A stretch of 5,442 nucleotides of DNA from Chitinophagaceae bacterium (GTDB lineage: Bacteria; Bacteroidota; Bacteroidia; Chitinophagales; Chitinophagaceae). The stretch is taken from contig JAGNOY010000165.1 in NCBI GenBank assembly GCA_017989935.1, forward strand, positions 1 through 5,442, written 5' to 3'. The stretch's first letter is position 1, and every line of letters starts with the position of its first letter. The notes under the pieces were generated by a model. The model did not search any database. It saw only the letters and a list, made by a program, of their open reading frames with translations, and was not told the origin of the DNA. The translations under genes and the position numbers were made by a program. Of this stretch, positions 1-5,442 are shown in pieces.

Positions 1-166
1 GGAAGGGCGTGTGCAACAAGTTGGGGTTCAAAAAGGCGCTGATATCGAATTAGGTCGTGCAGCTACCAAACTTGTTTACGGTTTTCCCAAATGGAAACCA
101 GCTATGGTGAATGGCAAACCGGTGAATATGAAAATGGTTTTACCTGTAGTGTTTAAACTTAAATAG
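1..166 (+). CDS. TonB-family energy transducer, C-terminal end (5' truncated by window)
   Basis: The reading frame beginning at base 2 is open for 54 residues and ends in TAG. Its end carries FPKWKPAMVNGKPVNMKM followed by LPVVFKLK, which is the hallmark end of the TonB C-terminal domain in Bacteroidota (PKWKP, NGKPV, then a final hydrophobic strand LPxxFKL). The upstream part, GRVQQVGVQKGAD, fits the beta strand before the last helix. By family knowledge, this periplasmic domain contacts the TonB box of outer-membrane receptors and passes on energy from the proton motive force. The N-terminal membrane anchor and any fused domain, such as the M56/BlaR1-like peptidase found in some Bacteroidota TonB proteins, lie outside the window, so the full architecture is unknown. 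The gene that follows on the same strand is 370 bases away, so it is probably not in the same operon. Confidence 0.88.
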   Translation, partial: EGRVQQVGVQKGADIELGRAATKLVYGFPKWKPAMVNGKPVNMKMVLPVVFKLK

Positions 167-172
167 CTTTAC

Positions 173-205
173 TTTGAAATACCTCAGATTTTAGAGTGAT
201 TCAAA
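173..205 (+). terminator. Possible weak terminator hairpin after the TonB gene
   Basis: Seven bases after the TAG of the TonB-family gene, TTTGAA can pair with TTCAAA, with an inner CTC/GAG pairing and an AT-rich loop. A short T-rich stretch (TTTCT) follows. Position and form suit transcription termination, but the stem is interrupted and AT-rich, so it may be chance. Confidence 0.22.
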
Positions 206-300
206 TTTCTAAATGGTTGGGGAACACGAAATAATTTGGTCTTTCATTACTCGATTTAATTCCCAAACTTAGCATATGTTATACATTTAATTTACCGAGG

Positions 301-500
301 CCAGATTCTTCTTGCTGATTAATGGAGTCGCTAATAAAGTATCCAAACATCACTAGATTAGATTTACTATTACAAGCTTTTTATTTGCAATAATCAACTT
401 CCATCCGCCAACGGTTTTGGACCACCGCCTAGAGAGAATTCGTGAAAAACAAAAATGTTGAGTAAAGAATAAAACAAAAAAATAAACTGATTTTTTTCAT
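301..500 (-). pseudogene. Decayed 5' fragment of an SBBP-repeat/T9SS protein gene (paralogue of 2569-4305)
   Basis: Read on the minus strand from the ATG at 500, this region begins MKKISL, as does the intact protein encoded at 2569-4305, and then gives a hydrophobic signal-like stretch. A frame change follows; the next homologous stretch reads SRRWSKTVGG against SWQWAKTIGG. After a one-base deletion comes MEVDYCK, a stop, then KACNSKSNLVMFGYFISDSI, against MKEDYCRSIACDSKSNVVMVGDFLSDSI. Defects seen are a frameshift in the signal region (producing an out-of-frame TAG at 431-429), the one-base deletion near 410, and an in-frame TAA at 383-381. By eye, about 65 of 80 bases match between 321-400 and 4123-4202. 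Only about the first 65 codons are recognisable; similarity fades before 300, so that end is approximate. The rest of the gene is missing, with the TonB-family gene lying beyond. The fragment cannot make a full protein. Confidence 0.88.
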
Positions 501-532
501 AAAATCAATTAAAGAAATAAATTTACTCAAAA
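320..532. repeat. Diverged direct repeat, copy 1 (partner at 4122-4337)
   Basis: The segment matches 4122-4337 in the same orientation over nearly its whole length. Exact blocks include TAATGGAGTCGCT, ATTAGATTTACTAT, TGTTGAGTAAA, ATTTTTTTCATAAAA and a 21-base block at 512-532 that equals 4317-4337. It covers the gene start of the pseudogene plus its upstream region, so the duplication included regulatory sequence and not only coding sequence. The copies are about 3.8 kb apart and enclose the VOC operon, the DoxX gene and the intact paralogue. Confidence 0.88.
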
Positions 533-539
533 AGAAATT

Positions 540-983
540 ATGAGCAAAGTAGCCATTTATTTAAATTTTCAAGGCAACACAGAAGAGGCCTTTACAATGT
601 ACAGAACTATATTTGGTACAGAATTCTCAGCACCTATAATGCGTATCAAAGATTTGCCACCCAATCCGAAAGCGCCTAATTTTTCGGACTCAGATTTGAA
701 TTGTGTGATGCATGTAGCATTACCCATTATCGGGGGCACAGAATTAATGGGCACTGATATGCTTGAATCTATGGGACATAAAGTAGTGATTGGAAACAAT
801 ACAACTATCAGTCTTCAATTAGACTCTAGGGAAGAAGCGGATAAGTTGTATAATGCATTGTCAGAAGGTGGTAGCGATAAGGCTAACATGAGAGAAGAAT
901 TTTGGGGATATTGGGGATGTTGCTTAGATAAGTTTGGTATTCGATGGATGTTTAATGTAATGAATACAAATCAACAAAATTAA
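540..983 (+). CDS. PhnB-like VOC (glyoxalase/bleomycin-resistance fold) protein, single domain
   Basis: This 147-residue protein matches the PhnB / '3-demethylubiquinone-9 3-methyltransferase-like' branch of the vicinal oxygen chelate superfamily, and its length is normal for a single-domain member. Visible signatures are YLNFQGNTEEAFTMYRTIFG (7-26), the strand VMHVALPI with His58 (56-63), TELMGTD (67-73), a helix SREEADKLYNAL (96-107), and the closing FWGYWGCCLDKFGIRWMF (121-138). VOC proteins usually bind a metal and act on small molecules, but this branch is poorly characterised and often lacks canonical ligands, so no substrate is assigned; the methyltransferase name in databases should not be taken literally. 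The ATG at 540 begins the conserved beta strand directly and lies behind an A-rich leader (AAAAAGAAATT) without a clear Shine-Dalgarno site, as is usual in Bacteroidota. The next gene starts 7 bases after its stop, indicating an operon. Confidence 0.9.
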   Translation: MSKVAIYLNFQGNTEEAFTMYRTIFGTEFSAPIMRIKDLPPNPKAPNFSDSDLNCVMHVALPIIGGTELMGTDMLESMGHKVVIGNNTTISLQLDSREEADKLYNALSEGGSDKANMREEFWGYWGCCLDKFGIRWMFNVMNTNQQN

Positions 984-990
984 TACACGC

Positions 991-1833
991 ATGAATCAAT
1001 CATTTTATCCATGTATATGGTTTGATGGGCAAGCAAAATCAGCTGCAGAATTTTATAGCCATATTTTCTCGGACTCTAAGGTACTTTCTCACAATCCTAT
1101 AGTGACCATGTGGCAATTGTGTGGTCAAAAATTTATGGGTTTGGATGGTGGCCCCATGTTTAAGCCCAACCCTTCTATTTCCTTTTTTGTGACTTGTGAA
1201 AGTCAAGAAGAAATAGATGACATTTGGAATAAATTAAGTAAGGATGCCAAAATTATGATGGCATTAGATAAATATGAATGGAGTGAATATTATGGATTTC
1301 TTGAAGATAAATTTGGTATTTCATGGCAAATTTTCAAAGGAAAATATAGCGAGGTCAACCAAAAGATAGCCCCTTGTTTTTTATTCACAGATAAAAATTT
1401 TGGCAAAGCAAATTCGGCTATAGATTTTTATACTTCTGTGTTTAATAATTCCACTAAAGAAGGCGTGCTCTTTTATTCAGAAAGTGAAATGCAGGGAGAA
1501 AATATTGTAAAGCATGGACAATTTACATTAGATAATTATGTTTTTATGGCCATGGACGGACCAGGAGAGCATCATTTTACATTTAATGAAGGACTGTCTT
1601 TTGTTATCCAATGTGATACCCAAGAACAGATTGATTATTATTGGAATACATTCACCAAAGATGGAGGGCAAGAAAGTATGTGTGGTTGGTGCAAAGATAA
1701 ATTTGGCGTGTCATGGCAAATAGTGCCTAGCATCTTGGGCGAATTGATGAATAACGCTGAAAAATCTTCTCGTGTGCAAGCAGCCTTTCTGCAAATGAAA
1801 AAATTTGATATAGAAAAATTATTAAATGCCTAA
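991..1833 (+). CDS. Tandem two-domain PhnB-like VOC family protein
   Basis: The protein has 280 residues and contains two PhnB-like VOC modules. Module 1 (about 1-117) has YPCIWFDGQAKSAAEFYSHIF (6-26), QKFMGLDGGP (46-55), ISFFVTCESQEEIDDIWNKL (63-82) and DKFGISWQIF (106-115). Module 2 (about 122-250) repeats the plan with IAPCFLFTD, SAIDFYTSVF, VFMAMDGPG, LSFVIQCDTQEQIDYYWNTF, CGWCKDKFGVSWQIVPSILGELM. The C-terminal tail (RVQAAFLQMKKFDIEKL) is typical of this family, and the length is about that expected for the double-domain form in Bacteroidota. Two modules in one chain could form the VOC pseudo-dimer that single-domain members make by dimerising; that is inference. Module 1 is shorter and lacks the CGW before its DKFG motif, so it may be the less active half. 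Substrate is unknown. It is very probably cotranscribed with the preceding single-domain VOC gene. Confidence 0.9.
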   Translation: MNQSFYPCIWFDGQAKSAAEFYSHIFSDSKVLSHNPIVTMWQLCGQKFMGLDGGPMFKPNPSISFFVTCESQEEIDDIWNKLSKDAKIMMALDKYEWSEYYGFLEDKFGISWQIFKGKYSEVNQKIAPCFLFTDKNFGKANSAIDFYTSVFNNSTKEGVLFYSESEMQGENIVKHGQFTLDNYVFMAMDGPGEHHFTFNEGLSFVIQCDTQEQIDYYWNTFTKDGGQESMCGWCKDKFGVSWQIVPSILGELMNNAEKSSRVQAAFLQMKKFDIEKLLNA

Positions 1834-2137
1834 TTGGATTTGATAGAAAATTGCTTTTCATGAATCGCTAGGTATCAATAACGAATGACATTAATAGGAA
1901 AGGAATTAATTTTCAAAAAAGCATACAAATTAAATTGGGTGAAATCATTCTAGTTTTATTCAGATAAACTTCAACTGTGATTAACCTTGAATGGACTTTC
2001 TTTTGTGTCGATTCTGCACTAAAACCTATGCCTGAAAATTAATTCAAATAATAATCTATTCAAACAAAAGTCTAGTTCAACAAGAATTAAATTCATTGGA
2101 TACCTATCTTTGACATCTAACAAAACAAAACATTAAA
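1834..2137. other. Non-coding region between the VOC operon and the DoxX gene
   Basis: No convincing gene is present on either strand; the only ATG-led frame noted on the plus strand is about 22 codons (1885-1953) and has no recognisable features. The right end holds a probable promoter for the DoxX gene. An AT-rich inverted repeat, GAATTAATTTTCA at 1903-1915 and its complement at 2033-2045, is present; it is of low complexity and its role is unknown. No strong terminator was seen behind the VOC operon: a GAAAA-TTGC-TTTTC stem near 1846-1859 is too weak to call. Confidence 0.6.
2105..2112 (+). promoter_or_regulatory. Bacteroidota -7 element (TATCTTTG) for the DoxX gene
   Basis: TATCTTTG matches the known Bacteroidota sigma-factor -7 consensus TAnnTTTG exactly and lies 25 bases before the DoxX ATG, which would give a leader of roughly 20 bases. 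No clear TTTG -33 element is seen about 19 bases upstream, so strength is uncertain. It indicates that the DoxX gene is transcribed separately from the VOC operon. Confidence 0.5.
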
Positions 2138-2533
2138 ATGAAAACATCTATTAAAACGAAAGTACTTTTCGTACTGGCACTCTTGTTTGGTCTATTATTT
2201 ATCAATGCAGGCTTAGACAAATTTTTTCATTACATGCCCATGCCAACAGACATGCCCGAAAAAGCAACCAAAGCCTTTGCTGCCTTTATGGAAATCGGAT
2301 GGTTGATGCCCTTGGTGGGATTCGCAGAACTTGTTGGAGGAATCTTAATCATACTTCCGAAGACAAGAGCTTTAGGTGCATTAATTATTTTTCCGGTTAT
2401 GGTTGGAGTTGTATTAACAAACATAGTTCAAGATACAAGAGGCTTACCTCTAGTGGCTATTCTAGTTGCAATCTTGCTTTGGATTATGTTTGAAAACAAA
2501 GAGAAATATCTTCCTTTATTGAAAAACAACTAA
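2138..2533 (+). CDS. DoxX family membrane protein
   Basis: The protein has 131 residues, a normal size for the family, and four predicted membrane segments at about 8-26, 50-72, 77-97 and 102-119. The family pattern is visible: a first helix ending in FINAGLDKFFHY (21-31), the second helix with the charged GFAELVGG (60-67), LPKTRALGALII (73-84), and a third helix followed by VVLTNI. The C-terminus is a short charged, cytoplasmic-type tail (ENKEKYLPLL). DoxX proteins are small inner-membrane proteins; some are linked to quinone or thiosulfate oxidation and to redox stress, but most Bacteroidota members have no assigned activity, and none is claimed here. It follows the VOC operon on the same strand but has its own likely promoter. 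Its stop lies 35 bases from the convergent stop of the SBBP/T9SS gene, with no strong shared terminator visible. Confidence 0.88.
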   Translation: MKTSIKTKVLFVLALLFGLLFINAGLDKFFHYMPMPTDMPEKATKAFAAFMEIGWLMPLVGFAELVGGILIILPKTRALGALIIFPVMVGVVLTNIVQDTRGLPLVAILVAILLWIMFENKEKYLPLLKNN

Positions 2534-2568
2534 GACAAAAAAGGGGAATAATTTCTTTATGAAAGTAC

Positions 2569-4305
2569 TTAATGTTGAATCATCACACGACTCGTTTTAG
2601 ACCATTGTTGATTTGATAATTCAATAAAATAAATTCCAGAGGGAATATCATTTACTTCTATGGTAATGTGCCCTTTTTGGCGATTCAATTTTTTTATGGT
2701 TTGACCTTGTATGTTATACATGTTGATATTATAAGACAAGTCATGATCGTTGACTAATACATGCATGATTCCTGATGATGGATTAGGATAAATGCTACGA
2801 GTATATTCATCAACATGATCTTTAGTGCCTAAACTTTGATTAATAACGGAACCTAATTTTGCAATTAAAGGCTCAAACACCAACCAATTATTCGTGTTGT
2901 TGCAATTTAAGTTATCTATTGTATAGGTAGGCTTCATAAAACTACTTCCCATATACAAACTTCCTTGAGAAGAAATATCAATATCCATCCCCACATTCTC
3001 AGTACCCATATGATCGCCATCCCCAAATTTTTTATACCAAATAATATGTCCATTTGGGTCATACTTTAATAACATTGAAGCACTATTGGTAAGGCCGTAA
3101 AGCATCATTGTATCAATTAATAATGAATCACCTCTTGCGAATGCCGCCACATAGATATTATCATCTTTGTCGGTTTTAACTGATAATCCAACTTCATCAA
3201 ATGAAATGGAAATGGTTTGATACCATTTAAACAGTCCAAGGCTATCGAATTTTATTACAAATAAACCTGTTCCACTCGTACAATTAGGGTTGGTAATATG
3301 ATCGCCTGCAAATACATTGCTATCAATATGCAAGTAGTATTCAGAAAAACTTCCAGTGATTATTACATTCTTTTGTTTATCGGTACATATTCCATATGCA
3401 TAATCGCCACTAATGCTATTGGCCGTTTGATTCCAAACAATATTGCCATTCAAATCCATCTTAGCAACATATATTTCAGTTGAAGGTGAACTGTCTATAT
3501 TAGGAGGCAACAAAGTTCCAATCGTTAAATTAGACGATCGATATTCGCCCGTAAAATAGATATGCCCCTTTTTATCGGCACAAATATCCATCACGCTTTC
3601 ATTTGAAGCTGATCCATATGTTTTAGTCCAAAGTGCGGTTCCATTACTCGAATATTTAGTTATAAAAATATCATCATTGCCAACTGATGAAAATATATTT
3701 ACCCCAAAATTCACGTTGCTACCCCAAAATTGACCTGCCATATAGATATTATTATCCTCATCAGTTGTAACCGCTTTGCCTTCTTCTATTGAAGTTCCAC
3801 TAGTACTTTTTGCCCATAATACATTCCCATTGGGGTCTAATTTAAAAACAAAGGCATCTGGTGCCATTTGACCCAATGGTTTAGTTAGTGTTACATTTCC
3901 AATGTGTAAAGTTTGACCGTTGAATTTACCAACCACAATTATATTGTCTGCAAGATCTATGGCAACAGAAGATACTATATCACTACTATCTCCTCCAAAA
4001 CTTTTTGACCATAGAATGTTTCCTGAAGAGTCATATTTATTCACAAAAATATCAGATAGCGAGTATTGATTTAGCATGCCACCTAAAGGATGAATATTTT
4101 GTACATGTATCGAACCAGAAGTAATGGAGTCGCTTAAAAAGTCCCCAACCATCACTACATTAGATTTACTATCACAGGCTATGCTTCTGCAATAATCTTC
4201 TTTCATCCCACCAATAGTTTTTGCCCATTGCCATGATGGAATTTGAGAAACGCATAAGTGTTGAGTAAAAAATATAATCAGAATAATCAAACTTATTTTT
4301 TTCAT
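2569..4305 (-). CDS. Secreted SBBP-repeat protein with T9SS type A C-terminal sorting domain
   Basis: The 578-residue protein begins with a signal peptide (MKK, then a hydrophobic stretch to about 20, CVSQ cleavage region). It then carries seven repeats of about 62-72 residues, each built around K(Y/F/L)D.NG...W.K..(G) followed by a D..NIY..G.F strand pair; the repeat tryptophans are at 27, 99, 164, 226, 291, 361 and 423. This is the SBBP/beta-propeller-like repeat pattern of large extracellular Bacteroidota proteins. The end (about 504-578) is a T9SS type A sorting domain: IYPNPSSG (505-512), MYNIQGQTIKKL (529-540), IPSGIYFIEL (554-563), then a basic end. By family knowledge such a protein crosses the inner membrane by Sec, is exported by the type IX system, and is released or anchored at the surface. 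Its own function is unknown; no catalytic motif was seen. The chosen ATG gives a proper signal peptide. A broken paralogue of its first part lies at about 301-500. Confidence 0.9.
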   Translation of the reverse strand: MKKISLIILIIFFTQHLCVSQIPSWQWAKTIGGMKEDYCRSIACDSKSNVVMVGDFLSDSITSGSIHVQNIHPLGGMLNQYSLSDIFVNKYDSSGNILWSKSFGGDSSDIVSSVAIDLADNIIVVGKFNGQTLHIGNVTLTKPLGQMAPDAFVFKLDPNGNVLWAKSTSGTSIEEGKAVTTDEDNNIYMAGQFWGSNVNFGVNIFSSVGNDDIFITKYSSNGTALWTKTYGSASNESVMDICADKKGHIYFTGEYRSSNLTIGTLLPPNIDSSPSTEIYVAKMDLNGNIVWNQTANSISGDYAYGICTDKQKNVIITGSFSEYYLHIDSNVFAGDHITNPNCTSGTGLFVIKFDSLGLFKWYQTISISFDEVGLSVKTDKDDNIYVAAFARGDSLLIDTMMLYGLTNSASMLLKYDPNGHIIWYKKFGDGDHMGTENVGMDIDISSQGSLYMGSSFMKPTYTIDNLNCNNTNNWLVFEPLIAKLGSVINQSLGTKDHVDEYTRSIYPNPSSGIMHVLVNDHDLSYNINMYNIQGQTIKKLNRQKGHITIEVNDIPSGIYFIELSNQQWSKTSRVMIQH

Positions 4306-4337
4306 AAAAACTGTTTAAGAAATAAATTTACTCAAAA
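4122..4337. repeat. Diverged direct repeat, copy 2 (5' end and upstream region of the intact SBBP/T9SS gene)
   Basis: Partner of the segment at 320-532. Here the coding part is intact; it encodes residues 1 to about 61 of the SBBP/T9SS protein, and the final part lies upstream of its start. The block 4317-4337 (AGAAATAAATTTACTCAAAA with one more A in front) is identical to 512-532, whereas the coding part is about 80 percent alike by eye. Confidence 0.88.
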
Positions 4338-4522
4338 TGCATTTGAAATGGAAGCATAATGAACTTAAATTTAATATAGAAAGACCCTGATACAATCAAT
4401 CTATAACATACAGAGTTGAATTGGGAGATAGTCATATATTAAAACCTTATCTTTTAAAATACAACATATGCTGTATGGTTTAAATTAAGCATGCTATCTA
4501 GTTTTGCTAAAAAATATTCCAT
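4306..4522. other. Divergent intergenic region between the SBBP/T9SS gene and the Asp-box gene
   Basis: This region separates two outward-facing genes for secreted proteins, so promoters for both should lie here. The left end holds the block shared with the pseudogene, including the self-complementary octamer TAAATTTA (4323-4330), one base away from the TAnnTTTG -7 consensus; no perfect match was seen for the minus-strand gene. The right end holds a perfect -7 match for the Asp-box gene. No small gene or RNA was recognised. Confidence 0.5.
4499..4506 (+). promoter_or_regulatory. Bacteroidota -7 element (TAGTTTTG) for the Asp-box protein gene
   Basis: TAGTTTTG fits the TAnnTTTG consensus exactly and ends 16 bases before the ATG at 4523, giving a short leader of about 10 bases. 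A TGGTTT about 20 bases upstream is at best a poor -33 element. Location in the divergent region supports the call. Confidence 0.45.
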
Positions 4523-5442
4523 ATGAAGCATTTCAGTTTAGCTATTTTATTCAGTTTAACTTATTTATTTTCCCATGCACAAGGTTGGATGCCCTGCAAC
4601 TTGGCAGTGAATAGCAATGCTACATGGGGCACAGCAGTGTGTGTGCATAACAATAAGATATTTGCTTGTAATAATCATCACGGATTGCAAGTAAGCACAG
4701 ATAATGGCCAAACTTGGAATGTTGTGAATGATACATTAGGGACAACTGGTATATTTTTATATTCTACAGGGAATCGTTTGTATGCTATTGAAACAAATTC
4801 AGGTTGTTCATTGATCAGATATTCCATCAATGATGGTGTTTCGTTTGAACAAGATACCATAGCCTTGCCTACATGCTATCCAAATACACCTTTAAGGCCA
4901 AGCACAGCAGGTTATGGGGCTACGGTGGCATGGAACAATCATCTAATGATGTCATTAGCTGGGCCTGATTGGGAATTTTCTAGAAACACCAATGATTCAG
5001 CTTGGGTAGATGTTGCTTATTTTGATGCGAATGATTGTAGCGAGTTCTATGTCAATAAAGATACATGTTGGGCTGCAACCAACGGAGCAACTAGTCATGG
5101 AGTTGCATGGAGTACAGATGGAATCAATTGGACTAGTCCAGTAAGTACAGGCATACCAACCTATTATGTGCCAACTCAAATTGCCTGGAATCAAGATCGA
5201 TTATTTATGATGGGAGGCGATGTAGCTGCTGCAAATGCAGGTGTTGATACTATCCTAAAATACAGCGATGATCATGGATTAACTTTTCAAGATAAAAATA
5301 TCAAACAATATTTGCTGACTCCTAACCAATCAACCCGTGATATTTTTTCAGCCTACAATAATCTATATTTTACATTAGCCAATAATATAAATGGCAGTTG
5401 TCCAGATTTATTATTAAGCACAGATAATGGCCAAACATTTAC
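4523..5442 (+). CDS. Secreted Asp-box (BNR-like) beta-propeller protein, 5' part (truncated by window end)
   Basis: From the ATG at 4523 the frame is open for 306 complete codons to the window end. It starts with a signal peptide (MKHFSLAILFSLTYLFSHAQ, likely cleavage near 20). Asp-box motifs follow: STDNGQTW (58-65), a degenerate SINDGVSF (101-108), STDGINW (197-203), SDDHGLTF (248-255) and STDNGQTF (299-306). Such boxes mark turns of beta-propeller blades in sialidase/BNR, Vps10-like and photosystem-assembly-like proteins. Motif presence alone does not indicate sialidase activity; no FRIP-like or catalytic arginine arrangement was recognised. The part seen contains eight cysteines (25, 40, 49, 95, 118, 172, 182, 293), which fits a secreted protein with possible disulfides. 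A C-terminal T9SS sorting domain is likely by analogy with similar Bacteroidota proteins and with its divergent neighbour, but lies outside the window. Alternative start codons would lose the signal peptide. Confidence 0.82.
   Translation, partial: MKHFSLAILFSLTYLFSHAQGWMPCNLAVNSNATWGTAVCVHNNKIFACNNHHGLQVSTDNGQTWNVVNDTLGTTGIFLYSTGNRLYAIETNSGCSLIRYSINDGVSFEQDTIALPTCYPNTPLRPSTAGYGATVAWNNHLMMSLAGPDWEFSRNTNDSAWVDVAYFDANDCSEFYVNKDTCWAATNGATSHGVAWSTDGINWTSPVSTGIPTYYVPTQIAWNQDRLFMMGGDVAAANAGVDTILKYSDDHGLTFQDKNIKQYLLTPNQSTRDIFSAYNNLYFTLANNINGSCPDLLLSTDNGQTF
4692..4713 (+). repeat. 22-base exact repeat inside Asp-box codons (second copy at 5415-5436)
   Basis: TAAGCACAGATAATGGCCAA plus AC occurs identically at 5415-5436, covering the Asp-box coding sequence STDNGQT in both places. 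The identity includes synonymous positions, so it may reflect recent blade duplication or gene conversion, although the surrounding sequence is not alike. Confidence 0.85.

Noticed and set aside
569..799. Minus-strand open frame of 76 codons inside the single-domain VOC gene
   Set aside because: It is antisense to a gene with clear family motifs and encodes nothing recognisable.
1885..1953. 22-codon ATG-led frame in the VOC-DoxX gap
   Set aside because: It is too short, has no ribosome-binding context or recognisable sequence, and such frames are expected by chance.
2230..2493. Open frames of 64 codons on both strands within the DoxX gene
   Set aside because: Both overlap the well-supported DoxX reading frame and show no protein-like features.
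2534..2568. Bidirectional terminator between the convergent DoxX and SBBP/T9SS genes
   Set aside because: Only a weak AAAGGG/TTTCTTT-type pairing relying on G-T pairs is seen, with no GC-rich stem.
320..4337. Composite mobile element bounded by the direct repeats
   Set aside because: The repeats are the 5' ends of paralogous genes, no transposase or integrase lies between them, and no target-site duplication was seen; gene duplication with decay explains them better.
4678..5194. Minus-strand open frames of 60 and 65 codons under the Asp-box gene
   Set aside because: The plus-strand frame from 4523 has a signal peptide and repeated Asp boxes throughout this interval, so these are antisense shadows.

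Overview
The window looks like a piece of a Bacteroidota chromosome. It is AT-rich, has A-rich leaders without strong Shine-Dalgarno sites, and carries TAnnTTTG promoter elements. Its gene content also fits: a TonB C-terminal domain ending in PKWKP...LPVVFKL, a large SBBP-repeat protein with a type IX secretion (T9SS) C-terminal sorting domain, and a secreted Asp-box propeller protein. Species cannot be set from this sequence.

Layout from left to right. Bases 1-166 are the 3' end of a TonB-family energy transducer gene (+). Bases 167-539 hold no intact gene, but about 301-500 is a decayed minus-strand copy of the 5' end of the large SBBP/T9SS gene that lies intact at 2569-4305. Part of that gene's upstream region (512-532) is also kept and now lies just before the next gene. 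Bases 540-1833 are a two-gene (+) operon: a single-domain PhnB-like VOC protein and, 7 bases later, a two-domain VOC protein. Bases 1834-2137 are non-coding and end in a probable promoter for a DoxX-family membrane protein (2138-2533, +). That gene converges on the SBBP/T9SS gene (2569-4305, -). After a 217-base divergent intergenic region comes the 5' part of a secreted Asp-box (BNR-like) protein (4523 to the window end, +).

Functionally there are two themes. The outer ones are envelope and surface: TonB energy transduction, a T9SS cargo protein, its dead paralogue, and a secreted propeller protein. The central ones are small-molecule or stress housekeeping: three PhnB-like VOC modules and a DoxX membrane protein, all without a known substrate. 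No mobile element, CRISPR array, tRNA or rRNA was found. The most informative observation is the pseudogene remnant and the unusually well-kept 21-base upstream block that may now serve the VOC operon. I see no convincing new multi-gene system.
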